Position numbers and translations under genes: made by a program. The notes beneath the pieces were generated by a model. The model saw nothing but the letters and a program-made list of their open reading frames with translations, had not been told where the DNA came from and did no database searches. From NCBI RefSeq assembly GCF_019469185.1, contig NZ_CP048264.1:496001-560000 (forward strand): a stretch of DNA of 64,000 nucleotides. The letters run 5' to 3'. This document shows positions 40,345-49,334 of this stretch, piece after piece. The stretch is from Gilliamella sp. ESL0441. GTDB lineage: Bacteria > Pseudomonadota > Gammaproteobacteria > Enterobacterales > Orbaceae. Position 1 is the first letter of the stretch; each line of letters begins with the position of its first letter.

Positions 40345-41598
40345 ATGAAAGCAACAGAAAAAAAATTGGTGGTTGGACTAGAAGTAGGTACTTCTAAAGT
40401 ACTTGCTCTTGTCGGTGAGGTTCTGCCCGATGGTATTGTCAATATCATCGGTGTAGGTCATTGCCCATCAAAAGGCGTTGATAAAGGTGGTGTGAACGAT
40501 CTTGAGTCAGTAGTTAAATCAATCCAACGTGCAATTGACCAAGCTGAATTGATGGCTGATTGCCAGATTTCTTCTGTTTATTTGAGTCTTTCTGGTAAAC
40601 ATATTCGCTGTCAAAATGAAATAGGTATGGTGCCAATAGCTGACGAAGAGGTAACTGCTGAGGATGTCGAAAATGTTGTCCACACCGCGAAATCGGTAAG
40701 AATTCTTGATGAGCATCGAATATTACATGTTATTGCACAAGAATATTCGATTGATTTACAAGAAGGGATTAAAAACCCAATAGGATTATCAGGTGTACGA
40801 ATGAAAGCAAAAGTTCATTTAGTGACCTGTCATAATGATATGGCGAGAAATATCGTAAAAGCTGTTGAGCGTTGTGGATTGAAAGTTGATCAGTTGATTT
40901 TTTCTGGTTTAGCTTCAAGTTATGCTGTTTTAACTGATGATGAAAAAGAGTTAGGGGTTTGCGTCATTGATATTGGCGGCGGAACCATGGATGTGACAGT
41001 TTATACTGGCGGGGCTTTACGGCATTCGGTTGTCATTCCTTATGCTGGAAATGTTGTGACGAGTGATATCGCTTATGCATTTGGTGCTCCTCCAATGGAT
41101 GCTGAAAATATCAAAATTCGATATGGGTGTGCTGTTGGTTCACTAATCGGAAAAGATGAAGTTATTGATGTACCGAGTGTTGGTGGTCGACCTTCTCGTT
41201 CTTTACAACGGCAGACTCTGGCTGATGTGATTGAACCTCGTTATTCAGAACTATTATCATTGGTACAAAAAGAGTTATTATCATTACAAGATGAATTAAA
41301 AAAACAAAATGTAAAATATCAATTAGCTGCAGGTATAGTACTAACTGGTGGTGCAGCACAAATAAAGGGAATGGTGGAATGTGCTGAAAAAGTATTTCAA
41401 AATCAAGTCCGTGTTGGACAACCGTTAAATATTTCAGGATTAACTGATTATGTACAAAAGCCTTATTGTTCAACAACAGTAGGATTGTTACATTATGGCA
41501 AACAAAGTTTATTAAGTGATGATGGCAAAGATAACCATAAGTCATCATTAAAAGGGATAGCTAAACGATTGACCGGTTGGTTTAAAAAAGAATTTTAG
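40345..41598 (+). CDS. ftsA: cell division protein FtsA
   Basis: Actin-like ATPase that tethers FtsZ to the membrane and recruits late division proteins; 417 residues. LVVGLEVGTSKVLALVGE (phosphate 1 motif), VCVIDIGGGTMDVTVYTGG (phosphate 2) and AAGIVLTGGAAQIKGM (adenosine motif) are visible, with the SHS2-type 1C domain after about residue 85. The amphipathic C-terminal membrane anchor is GIAKRLTGWFKKEF. It is followed by an 81-base spacer with a hairpin before ftsZ. Confidence 0.97.
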   Translation: MKATEKKLVVGLEVGTSKVLALVGEVLPDGIVNIIGVGHCPSKGVDKGGVNDLESVVKSIQRAIDQAELMADCQISSVYLSLSGKHIRCQNEIGMVPIADEEVTAEDVENVVHTAKSVRILDEHRILHVIAQEYSIDLQEGIKNPIGLSGVRMKAKVHLVTCHNDMARNIVKAVERCGLKVDQLIFSGLASSYAVLTDDEKELGVCVIDIGGGTMDVTVYTGGALRHSVVIPYAGNVVTSDIAYAFGAPPMDAENIKIRYGCAVGSLIGKDEVIDVPSVGGRPSRSLQRQTLADVIEPRYSELLSLVQKELLSLQDELKKQNVKYQLAAGIVLTGGAAQIKGMVECAEKVFQNQVRVGQPLNISGLTDYVQKPYCSTTVGLLHYGKQSLLSDDGKDNHKSSLKGIAKRLTGWFKKEF

Positions 41599-41621
41599 CT
41601 AATATATTTCAAGAACTTCGT

Positions 41622-41653
41622 GGACATTGTTGACGGTTATATGTACAATGTCC
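41622..41653 (+). repeat. hairpin between ftsA and ftsZ
   Basis: GGACATTGT (41622-41630) and ACAATGTCC (41645-41653) form nine perfect pairs around a 14-base loop, ending 26 bases before the ftsZ ATG. No U-run, so processing, stability or translational control is more likely than termination. Confidence 0.5.
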
Positions 41654-41679
41654 CTAGATCGTATATTTGGAGATAAGTT

Positions 41680-42819
41680 ATGTTTGAGCCTATGGTTGCA
41701 GATGATGAACCAGCAGCAGTCATTAAAGTTATTGGTGTCGGTGGTGGCGGCGGTAATGCTGTTGAACATATGATTGCTGAGCATATTGAAGGTGTTGAAT
41801 TTTTTGCGGCAAATACTGATGCGCAAGCATTGAAAAGAATTAAGGTAGGTCAAACTATCCAGATCGGCACGAATGTCACTAAAGGACTTGGTGCGGGGGC
41901 TAATCCAGAAGTGGGTAGAAACTCTGCCGAGGAAGATCGTGAAGTCATTCGTAATGCAATTGAAGGAGCCGATATGGTGTTTATCGCTGCAGGAATGGGC
42001 GGAGGAACAGGCACCGGAGCTGCTCCAGTTGTTGCTGAAATAGCTAAAGAATTGGGTATTTTGACTGTAGCTGTTGTGACTAAACCTTTTGGATTCGAAG
42101 GTAAAAAGCGTATGGCTTTTGCTGAACAAGGTATTGCTGAGTTAGCAAAACATGTTGATTCGCTTATTACTATTCCAAATGATAAGCTATTAAAGGTTTT
42201 AGGTCGTGGTGTTAAACTATTAGATGCTTTTGCAGCAGCAAATGGTGTGCTGAAAGGTGCAGTCCAAGGTATTGCTGAGTTAATCACCAAACCAGGTCAT
42301 ATTAATGTGGACTTTGCAGACGTTAGAACAGTGATGTCTGAAATGGGATATGCTATGATGGGCTCTGGTCGTGCAAGTGGTGATAATCGAGCTGAGGAAG
42401 CGGCTGAAATGGCTATTTCAAGCCCATTACTTGAAGACATCGATTTATCTGGTGCACGTGGTGTGCTCGTTAATGTAACTGCTGGTTTAGATCTTGGCTT
42501 AGAAGAGTTTGAAACGGTTGGTAGTACTGTTAGGGCTTTTGCCTCGGACAATGCTACAGTTGTAGTTGGGACTACTTTTGATCCTGATATGTCAGATGAA
42601 ATTCGTGTAACTGTTGTTGCAACAGGTATTGGCATGGATAAACGTCCTGAAGCAAAAATAACTAAACCGATTCAACAAAACTCATTATTTAGTCAAAATA
42701 ATACTTTGGCACAACAAGAAGAAAAACTAGCTAAAGTGGTTAATGAGCAATCTATTTCTCCTCTCGAGGAAAATAAGATTTTAGATATTCCTGCTTTTAT
42801 TCGTAAACAAGCGAATTAA
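41680..42819 (+). CDS. ftsZ: cell division protein FtsZ
   Basis: Tubulin-like GTPase forming the cytokinetic ring; 379 residues. The GTP-binding glycine-rich signature [12 protein letters not shown] lies at about 106-117, [15 protein letters not shown] at about 17-31, and the T7-loop segment [14 protein letters not shown] contributes the catalytic Asp. After the globular core (to about 318) there is a short polar linker and the conserved C-terminal peptide [12 protein letters not shown], which binds FtsA and ZipA. GGAG precedes the ATG. The linker is short, as in E. coli. Confidence 0.98.
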   Translation: MFEPMVADDEPAAVIKVIGVGGGGGNAVEHMIAEHIEGVEFFAANTDAQALKRIKVGQTIQIGTNVTKGLGAGANPEVGRNSAEEDREVIRNAIEGADMVFIAAGMGGGTGTGAAPVVAEIAKELGILTVAVVTKPFGFEGKKRMAFAEQGIAELAKHVDSLITIPNDKLLKVLGRGVKLLDAFAAANGVLKGAVQGIAELITKPGHINVDFADVRTVMSEMGYAMMGSGRASGDNRAEEAAEMAISSPLLEDIDLSGARGVLVNVTAGLDLGLEEFETVGSTVRAFASDNATVVVGTTFDPDMSDEIRVTVVATGIGMDKRPEAKITKPIQQNSLFSQNNTLAQQEEKLAKVVNEQSISPLEENKILDIPAFIRKQAN

Positions 42820-42884
42820 AAGTGAACTTATTTGATTTTTTATTGTCACAATTCAATAGAAACAAATAAACATAGTAGGTGCTA

Positions 42885-43799
42885 ATGAAACAAAGAACAT
42901 TAAAAAAGACAATACAGACAACTGGTGTCGGTTTACATACTGGCAAAAAAGTTACTTTGACGTTGCGTCCTGCACCTGAAAATACAGGTGTTATTTATAG
43001 ACGTACTGATTTGAATCCATATGTGGACTTTCCGGTAGATGCAAAATCAGTTCGTGATACGATGCTCTGTACTTGTTTAGTTAATGAAGATAATGTCCGT
43101 ATTTCAACGGTAGAACATATTAACTCTGCATTAGCAGGGCTGGGGATCGATAATATTATTATCGAAGTCAATGCACCGGAAATTCCAATTATGGATGGTA
43201 GTGCAAGTCCATTTATTTATTTGTTACTTGATGCCGGTATCATTGAACAAAATGCGCTTAAAAAGTTTTTACGTGTTAAAGAAACAATACGCGTTGAAAA
43301 TGGTGATAAATGGGCTGAAGTAAGACCATTTAGTGGGTTTCGATTGGACTTCACGATTGATTTCCAACATCCTGCTATTGATAGTAGTTCGCAACGTTAT
43401 CAGCTCGATTTTTCGTCTGAATCTTTTATTCGTCAAATCAGTCGTGCTAGAACGTTTGGTTTTATGCGTGATATCGAAGCATTACAGTCTAAAGGTTTAT
43501 GCTTAGGTGGTAGTTTAGATTGTGCTATCGTAGTAGATGATTATAAAGTTCTTAATGAAGATGGATTACGTTTTGAAGATGAGTTTGTTCGTCACAAAAT
43601 GTTAGATACCATAGGTGACTTATACATGAGCGGTCACAACATGATTGGTGAAGTGGTTTGTTATAAATCAGGACACGCTTTGAATAATCAGTTATTACAA
43701 GCTTTATTGGCGAAACAAAGTGCGTGGGAGTACGTCACATTTACTGACGAGCAAACCGTACCGCTTGCTTTAGGAACTCAACAACTTGTTTTAGCATAA
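42885..43799 (+). CDS. lpxC: UDP-3-O-acyl-N-acetylglucosamine deacetylase LpxC
   Basis: Zinc deacetylase catalysing the committed step of lipid A synthesis; 304 residues from the ATG at 42885 (an in-frame GTG at 42879 is part of the TAGGTG ribosome site). Zinc ligands are in [14 protein letters not shown] and [30 protein letters not shown] and [22 protein letters not shown] are conserved. The C-terminus ends in a hydrophobic tail (LVLA) like the E. coli degradation signal recognised by FtsH. It closes the dcw cluster, and its presence shows a Gram-negative outer membrane with lipid A. Confidence 0.97.
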   Translation: MKQRTLKKTIQTTGVGLHTGKKVTLTLRPAPENTGVIYRRTDLNPYVDFPVDAKSVRDTMLCTCLVNEDNVRISTVEHINSALAGLGIDNIIIEVNAPEIPIMDGSASPFIYLLLDAGIIEQNALKKFLRVKETIRVENGDKWAEVRPFSGFRLDFTIDFQHPAIDSSSQRYQLDFSSESFIRQISRARTFGFMRDIEALQSKGLCLGGSLDCAIVVDDYKVLNEDGLRFEDEFVRHKMLDTIGDLYMSGHNMIGEVVCYKSGHALNNQLLQALLAKQSAWEYVTFTDEQTVPLALGTQQLVLA

Positions 43800-43827
43800 A
43801 AACTGATTGTTGAATCATATAATCTTT

Positions 43828-43862
43828 AACGCTTCCATTAATATGGAAGCGTTTTTGTTTTT
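43828..43862 (+). terminator. terminator of the mraZ-lpxC cluster
   Basis: AACGCTTCCAT (43828-43838), TAAT loop, ATGGAAGCGTT (43843-43853), then TTTGTTTTT. Eleven perfect pairs. Confidence 0.95.
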
Positions 43863-43882
43863 ATAACTAATGAGATGATGAT

Positions 43883-44476
43883 ATGAATAAAAGCCATTTT
43901 TTTGCTCATCTTTCACGATTAAAATTAATTAATCGTTGGCCGTTAATGCGCAATGTCAGAACAGAAAATGTATCTGAGCATAGTCTTCAAGTCGCTTTTG
44001 TTGCACATGCGTTAGCAATCATCAAAAACAAATATTTTAACGGACAAGTTAATCCTGAAAGAATCGCTTTATTAGCTATGTATCATGATGCATCCGAAGT
44101 GATTACTGGAGACCTGCCTACACCGACTAAATACTATAATCCTCAAATTACAACAGAATACAAAAAGATTGAAAAAATTGCCCAAAACAAGCTAATTAAT
44201 ATGTTACCGCAAGAGTTACAAGATGATTTTAGACGTCTTATTGATGATGATTTTTATGATGAAACAGAAAAAAATATTGTCAAACAGGCCGATGCGTTAT
44301 GTGCTTATCTTAAAACGATTGAAGAACTCAGTGCCGGCAATAATGAGTTTAGATTGGCTGAACAGCGTTTGAAAAAGACATTGTCTGAACGAGGAAGTCC
44401 TGAAATGGATTATTTTTTAGAAATATTTGTGCCAAGTTTTAGTTTATCGTTGGATGAAATCACGTTAGATAAATAA
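43883..44476 (+). CDS. yfbR: 5'-deoxynucleotidase YfbR
   Basis: HD-domain phosphohydrolase of 197 residues that removes phosphate from deoxyribonucleoside 5'-monophosphates. It follows E. coli Yfb[22 protein letters not shown], the first histidine in [15 protein letters not shown], the HD pair in [16 protein letters not shown], and [16 protein letters not shown] with the last metal-binding Asp; it ends in [14 protein letters not shown]. It stands behind the lpxC terminator and is convergent with the sensor kinase gene. Confidence 0.95.
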   Translation: MNKSHFFAHLSRLKLINRWPLMRNVRTENVSEHSLQVAFVAHALAIIKNKYFNGQVNPERIALLAMYHDASEVITGDLPTPTKYYNPQITTEYKKIEKIAQNKLINMLPQELQDDFRRLIDDDFYDETEKNIVKQADALCAYLKTIEELSAGNNEFRLAEQRLKKTLSERGSPEMDYFLEIFVPSFSLSLDEITLDK

Positions 44477-44487
44477 CAAATGTTGAA

Positions 44488-44515
44488 ACCTAATTGGAGT
44501 TAACTACAATTAGGT
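44488..44515. terminator. hairpin between convergent yfbR and sensor kinase genes
   Basis: ACCTAATTG (44488-44496), ten-base loop, CAATTAGGT (44507-44515), twelve bases after the yfbR stop. T-rich sequence follows further down on the plus strand; a weak, possibly bidirectional terminator. Confidence 0.45.
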
Positions 44516-44578
44516 AACTTATGTGTTATTTAATTTTCTTTTCATGAGCCATTTTTAAAATTTATCAGGTCATTGCTA

Positions 44579-46198
44579 TTATGATATTTCTCGATAGAGG
44601 ACTGCTAATGGCAGTGATATTTTAAAGCATGTTCCTTTTTTCTTACCAAGATTGAATAACTGAATATCACCGCCAAGTTCATCAACACAAGATAAAACCA
44701 AATATAACCCCATACCACGATTATCTCCTTTAGTTGAATAGCCTTTTTGAAAGATATGCTGTACATCTTTTTCAGAAATACCTATCCCGTTATCAATGAT
44801 TTCGATGTAAAAATAGCCGTTTTGGACAGTAAAATTTATCTCTATTTTTTTATCAGCTAAACTATGAACGGCATCTAAACTATTATCGATCAGATTTCCA
44901 AGAATAGTGATTAAATGATGAATGACTAAGTGATTAGAAATAGGGGCGATCATACCATTAATGTTAAAAGTTAAGGCTATGCCTAATTCTTTTATTCGAC
45001 TCAATTTACTATTAAGAAAGCCAGTAATAATGGGTTCTTTAATGTATTGACTAATCTCGTCTAATTCTGGTTGTTTATTGCCAATAATTTCTTCAAGATA
45101 ATTGACCAGTTCTTGTTTGTTGTCTTGATATGCCAGTCCATAAATTACATGCAATTTATTATTAAATTCATGAGATTGCGAACGTAAAGCATCGGCATCA
45201 CGATTAATACTTGTTAATTTCTTTGATAATTGGCGTATTTCTGTTATATCACGAAAAGAGGTAATGGCTCCGACTAATTTATTATTTACGTATAATGGAA
45301 TACGGTTAGTCACAATCACCATACCATTAATATTTTGTTCGCAATCATATTCAGCAATCCCCTTGTTCATAACTTCATTTAAACGTGCATTGGGTATAAG
45401 AGTGTTAATGGGTTTGCCGATAATGTTTTCCTTACTCTTATCCATATGTAATATTCTAATGGCTTCATCATTAATTTGTGAAATTAATCCATTTTGGTTA
45501 ATCACGACTATGCCTTCTTTGACAGTTCTAATAATGGCATTACATTCTTCAAAAAGTTGATCTATTTGGTTGGGTTTTAATCTACATATAAGCATCTTAA
45601 TATAACGAGACAATAAACAGGCTAAAATCACTGTTAAAGTAAATGACACTAATAAAGATAACCAAACTGGTTGACTTGACTTTAAAGCTAAATAATTCAT
45701 TTTATGGCGTGTTTGTCCAACCAAAACAATACCAATTTGTTGCTGATTATCGTTGTATATAGGGCTGGATGCTGTGATTGGATCGTCTAATGTTCCTTTA
45801 GCAATGGAAAGATGTGATGTTTCTAGTAATGCCTTTTGTTCATTGCCCTCTACAAGCTGCTGTCCTGTTTTGCTTTTGTCTAGGTGTGAATACTGTACAC
45901 CTTGCATATTGAATATTACGACAAAATCAACTGATGCAAGTTGGCGAACTTGTTCGGTATAATGTTGAATTGCTTGTAAATTGTCTGACGTGGGATTACT
46001 GACTTGATTAATGAGATTATGATTAGTTGATACTAATTCGGCAATATCTTTAAATCGTTGAGAAGAAAGATGATAAAACGCTTTGTTTATCATATGAATA
46101 GTGTAAACATATTGAACAACCACTGAAAATATAAATGCAGCGCAAATCAAACTGATAAGCTTAGTTTTAAGCGTTAATTGATTAAACATATATTTCAT
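44579..46198 (-). CDS. DcuS/CitA-family sensor histidine kinase, orphan
   Basis: Membrane sensor kinase of 539 residues with the DcuS/CitA/DpiB layout: membrane helix 1 (about 14-33), periplasmic PAS domain (about 40-170), helix 2 (about 178-198), cytoplasmic PAS (about 215-315), then the kinase core. The phosphorylated histidine is H343 in SQSHEFNNKLHVI, the N box is GNLIDNSLDAV, the G boxes DNGIGIS and GMGLYLV. In the periplasmic domain the Arg of the DcuS RYSH motif is Q102 (QYSH), and the second ligand-contact region reads PITASSP, so carboxylate binding may be changed. No response regulator gene is adjacent. ATG at 46189 is an alternative start. Confidence 0.88.
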   Translation of the reverse strand: MKYMFNQLTLKTKLISLICAAFIFSVVVQYVYTIHMINKAFYHLSSQRFKDIAELVSTNHNLINQVSNPTSDNLQAIQHYTEQVRQLASVDFVVIFNMQGVQYSHLDKSKTGQQLVEGNEQKALLETSHLSIAKGTLDDPITASSPIYNDNQQQIGIVLVGQTRHKMNYLALKSSQPVWLSLLVSFTLTVILACLLSRYIKMLICRLKPNQIDQLFEECNAIIRTVKEGIVVINQNGLISQINDEAIRILHMDKSKENIIGKPINTLIPNARLNEVMNKGIAEYDCEQNINGMVIVTNRIPLYVNNKLVGAITSFRDITEIRQLSKKLTSINRDADALRSQSHEFNNKLHVIYGLAYQDNKQELVNYLEEIIGNKQPELDEISQYIKEPIITGFLNSKLSRIKELGIALTFNINGMIAPISNHLVIHHLITILGNLIDNSLDAVHSLADKKIEINFTVQNGYFYIEIIDNGIGISEKDVQHIFQKGYSTKGDNRGMGLYLVLSCVDELGGDIQLFNLGKKKGTCFKISLPLAVLYREIS

Positions 46199-46410
46199 AT
46201 TTTATTCTTCAGCAATAAAATTGACGATTCAACAATACGAATGCAGATGGAAAAATCATTCATTAAATACGCGATTAAAAGATTACATATTTTTTCGATT
46301 TAATTAATGATTTTTGGGCTATTGGTTGTATTGTTGACTTATTTATCAACATGTTAGTAAACTTCGATTCAAATGCATTCGGTAAAATAGATTTAACAGT
46401 ATTGTTATCT

Positions 46411-46542
46411 TTAGTATTGAATCTTAAATAAACCCTTATCCGTGGATAAAGTGGTATGTAGAAGCTGATTATCTAAAGCATGACGAAATTTACACTGTCG
46501 TTTTGTACTTAATGCCAACGTTTTTTCTTCAAAGATTGTCAT
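46411..46542 (-). CDS. candidate small protein of 43 residues
   Basis: The minus-strand frame starts at ATG 46540-46542 with a good AAGGA seven bases upstream, and ends at TAA 46411. It encodes MTIFEEKTLALSTKRQ at the N-terminus and DKGLFKIQY at the end; it is basic, soluble-looking and resembles nothing I know. The support is the ribosome site and its place in an otherwise empty spacer. It could be a chance frame or the start of a decayed gene. Confidence 0.35.
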   Translation of the reverse strand: MTIFEEKTLALSTKRQCKFRHALDNQLLHTTLSTDKGLFKIQY

Positions 46543-46713
46543 AACGCATTCCTTATGTTTGATAATAGTGTTAAGAGCTAAAATCAGAAGAGTAAATAAG
46601 TAAATAGCTAATTTTTATTAAAGACATCAGTGATAAATATACGTTTTTTGTCATTAGAAGGTCGTTTACAAATGACACTGAATATTGAGAACGATTAGAA
46701 AGATATTATTTAG

Positions 46714-46754
46714 TATAAAACTAAGGTGATACATTTTACCACCATAGTTTTATA
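46714..46754 (-). repeat. long hairpin after the autotransporter gene
   Basis: Two 18-base arms (46714-46731 and 46737-46754) pair with two mismatches around a five-base loop, 34 bases past the autotransporter stop. The AT-rich outer part is TATAAAACTA/TAGTTTTATA, the inner GGTG/CACC. The following minus-strand sequence is only moderately T-rich; probable transcript end or 3' stabiliser. Confidence 0.5.
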
Positions 46755-46787
46755 TTGCGAACGTTAATACAATTAAATTTGAATTTT

Positions 46788-49232
46788 TTAAAAATCTATC
46801 TTAGCACCTGCTGTTATATAACGACTATTCTTTTTACTTTGACCAAAGTACTGATAATCAAGATTTAAATTTATCAACTGATATTGATAATTGATTCCAG
46901 CCCCTAAATTATATTGATTTTTAGTCCTGTTTGATGAATAGCTACGCATTTTAGATAAACCATTGATACCATTAAGAGTAATATCACTATCAAATTTGTT
47001 GCGACTAAAATTAAAAGTATAGCCGGTTTGACCCGTTAAAGTTAATTGACTATCCTTATTTTTGAAGAAAGAATATGTTGTGGTCAAATCAAGTGGCATC
47101 AATACCGCAGAATTTGTCGCTTGACCATATTTAACCAAGTTGATTTGATTATAGCTAACATTGTGAGCACTATTTTCGGTATGAATATAAGTTAAACCAA
47201 TACTTGGAATCATTGCAAATTCTTCGGTATTTTGCCAATGATAACCAACAGCACCACCAAAATTCCACGTTCTATTATTAAATTTTTCCTTAATAGTATT
47301 AAAACTATCGTGAGTTTTTAAATCATTTTTTCCAAAGGAATAACCTGCGAACGTTGATCCCAGTATATTATTAGGAAATTTATAACTGGTGTATAACTGA
47401 ATTTGATATTGATGGATATCAGAATCATTTGATGAAGCCGCTTTATCCTTATACTTACCAGTGGAATAACCAATGGCACTACCCACTAAAAGATTATCGA
47501 TAACTTCTTTATCAAACCCGAGCATAAACCCATTAGAAGTGTATTTATATCCAGAAATGCCCTGATTATTATCGGTATTTTCATAATGGTGAGTCAGGTT
47601 AACCCATAAATTATTTTCTTCACCTTGGTTTAGATGAAATTGGTGAACTCGTTTATCTAAAATGGCTTTGGTATCATTCAGTGAATTCATTGCGATTTCA
47701 GTTAAATGTAAACCATGATTATTATTATAAAGCCCAGCGATATTTTGATTAAAAAATAGGGTCGTTCCTTTTGATTCAATGGCTAAATTACCACGTGCCA
47801 TATTGCTGAGTATTTGCCAATTTAATTCCCCAGCTTTGGTATTAGTTTTACTTAACATTTCATTATTGTTTGTGTTATACATTGATTCATAAGCGACTTT
47901 CACTAAATTATCAGTAAAGCGTTTAGCGACATTTTTTGATGAAGTACCTGATTGTTGATAATAACGTGAGATTTGGCGTTTAGCCGCATTTTTTGCATTT
48001 TTTGCATCATCGAAATTGGTGACATTACTCGCATTGACAAATACAAGTTCATTCCCCGATTGCTTGAAGTTCAAGTCCCCATAAATATTTTGAATAAGTG
48101 GTTTTAGTTGACCGTTTTGAATAGGGTGGATACTTAATTTATTCTCTGCGGCTAAAACTGTCGCATTTATATCGGTTGTCGTATATTTCAATCCATTTTT
48201 GATAAAGTCATCTGTTGCTGAAAATTTGGCATTAGATGAAAGATTGATGTTATCACCGCGTATTACATTGACCTGTTTGGTATCAGAAATACCAAAGCTA
48301 ACGATACCATCAATATTGAGTTGAGATGTCTTATTGGTTTGATCACTAATTGATAGTGATCCTTTAGACGATTCTATTGTCGCATTTTTACCAACATTTA
48401 ATTCACCATCTGATGCAAGTTTTATAAAACCATTACCACGGCTTGCACTCAATATGGCTTGATCTACGACATCAAAATTACCACCACGGCTGACATCAAC
48501 CGTTCCTTCACGCATGACAATCATTTTGCCTGTTTTACCAATTAAAACAGAAGAGCGATTTGAATCCTTATTTGTCGTTTCTAAAACTGTTTTTGCACCA
48601 ATAATTTCAATGTCTCCTCCTGTTAAATTAAAGGTACGGGTGGTTAGTCTGGCAGGGGCAGAGGCGGTGCCAGCTAGATGATTATCACCACTACGAATAT
48701 TCGTATCACCGTCAACAATAACCGTTGTTTTTCCTGTGGAATTTGTACCGGTGCGCATAACGTTACCGGCTAAAATCATTAACCCACCTCGTTGTTTATC
48801 TGCCCCTAACTCAACATTAATATCACCTGAAACATGAACGTTAATATCGTGCTCTATAGGATCAAAAGGAAAATCCTTGTGTAATCCTAAATATTGGGTG
48901 AAGAATTTAGTATCAAATTTACCAATCCACGTGTCATTATAGATTTGAAAGTTACCTTTGATGAACATGTTAATGTCACCTTGTGCATTTGAGGCGGATT
49001 CGGTTGCTGTTTTGCCACTAAAACCCAAATGGAAAGATGCATCATCTTTAATCGTTAAACCATTTTCTGCAATAATATTCACAGGTGTAGTGCTGCTATT
49101 TGTTAAAAAATAACGTTCATCGATTTGGTTGAAAGGTAAGACGATGTCTGTAGTCACATCATGATTGTAAGCTTGTACATAATTGGCGCTAAAAGCACTG
49201 ATTACTAATAAAGATATTGATTTCAATTTCAT
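46788..49232 (-). CDS. type Va autotransporter
   Basis: Surface or secreted protein of 814 residues. A Sec signal peptide is clear (residues 1-21, MKLKSISLLVISAFSANYVQA with cleavage after A). The passenger (about 22-530) is rich in Asn, Thr, Gly and Val with beta-helix-like repeats (GDINVEL, GGDIEIIG, GGNFDVVDQAILSASRGNGFIKL), typical of polymorphic or AIDA-like passengers. An autotransporter beta-barrel domain (about 545-814) ends in the required aromatic residue (AGAKIDF). No protease catalytic triad or RGD was recognised, so adhesion is a guess. It has its own upstream region with a Fur-like box and lies between citG and an orphan sensor kinase. Confidence 0.9.
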   Translation of the reverse strand: MKLKSISLLVISAFSANYVQAYNHDVTTDIVLPFNQIDERYFLTNSSTTPVNIIAENGLTIKDDASFHLGFSGKTATESASNAQGDINMFIKGNFQIYNDTWIGKFDTKFFTQYLGLHKDFPFDPIEHDINVHVSGDINVELGADKQRGGLMILAGNVMRTGTNSTGKTTVIVDGDTNIRSGDNHLAGTASAPARLTTRTFNLTGGDIEIIGAKTVLETTNKDSNRSSVLIGKTGKMIVMREGTVDVSRGGNFDVVDQAILSASRGNGFIKLASDGELNVGKNATIESSKGSLSISDQTNKTSQLNIDGIVSFGISDTKQVNVIRGDNINLSSNAKFSATDDFIKNGLKYTTTDINATVLAAENKLSIHPIQNGQLKPLIQNIYGDLNFKQSGNELVFVNASNVTNFDDAKNAKNAAKRQISRYYQQSGTSSKNVAKRFTDNLVKVAYESMYNTNNNEMLSKTNTKAGELNWQILSNMARGNLAIESKGTTLFFNQNIAGLYNNNHGLHLTEIAMNSLNDTKAILDKRVHQFHLNQGEENNLWVNLTHHYENTDNNQGISGYKYTSNGFMLGFDKEVIDNLLVGSAIGYSTGKYKDKAASSNDSDIHQYQIQLYTSYKFPNNILGSTFAGYSFGKNDLKTHDSFNTIKEKFNNRTWNFGGAVGYHWQNTEEFAMIPSIGLTYIHTENSAHNVSYNQINLVKYGQATNSAVLMPLDLTTTYSFFKNKDSQLTLTGQTGYTFNFSRNKFDSDITLNGINGLSKMRSYSSNRTKNQYNLGAGINYQYQLINLNLDYQYFGQSKKNSRYITAGAKIDF

Positions 49233-49281
49233 TGTTTTTTTAAATTAATTTAATACTTTGGGGCTGAAATAATATATTATT

Positions 49282-49300
49282 AGTAATGATAATCAATATT
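49282..49300 (-). promoter_or_regulatory. candidate Fur box upstream of the autotransporter gene
   Basis: The 19 bases at 49282-49300 (plus-strand reading AGTAATGATAATCAATATT) match the classic 19-base Fur box at 15 positions, including twelve in a row. It is 50 bases before the autotransporter ATG. On the minus strand TTGATT within it could be a -35. Chance is a concern in such AT-rich DNA. Confidence 0.45.
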
Positions 49301-49334
49301 ATTTTTAATTTTTTTTGATCAATATCATTTTTTG

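Larger units (their letters stand above)
46199..46787. other. 589-base spacer between autotransporter and sensor kinase genes
   Basis: This spacer holds a candidate 43-residue minus-strand frame (46411-46542) and a long hairpin (46714-46754) just after the autotransporter stop. In 46199-46410 and 46560-46710 I see only AT-rich sequence. No trace of a CitB/DcuR-type regulator was found in any frame. Confidence 0.5.

Noticed and set aside
41599-42129. 176-residue minus-strand frame opposite the start of ftsZ
   Set aside because: It lies fully against conserved ftsZ codons, and its Ser/Asn-rich product resembles nothing.
41850-42635. Two further minus-strand frames opposite ftsZ
   Set aside because: They are shadow frames of a strongly conserved gene, without ribosome sites.
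46199-46787. Remnant of a CitB/DcuR response regulator upstream of the sensor kinase
   Set aside because: I looked for receiver-domain or helix-turn-helix segments in the spacer and found none; only the 43-residue frame is open with a ribosome site.
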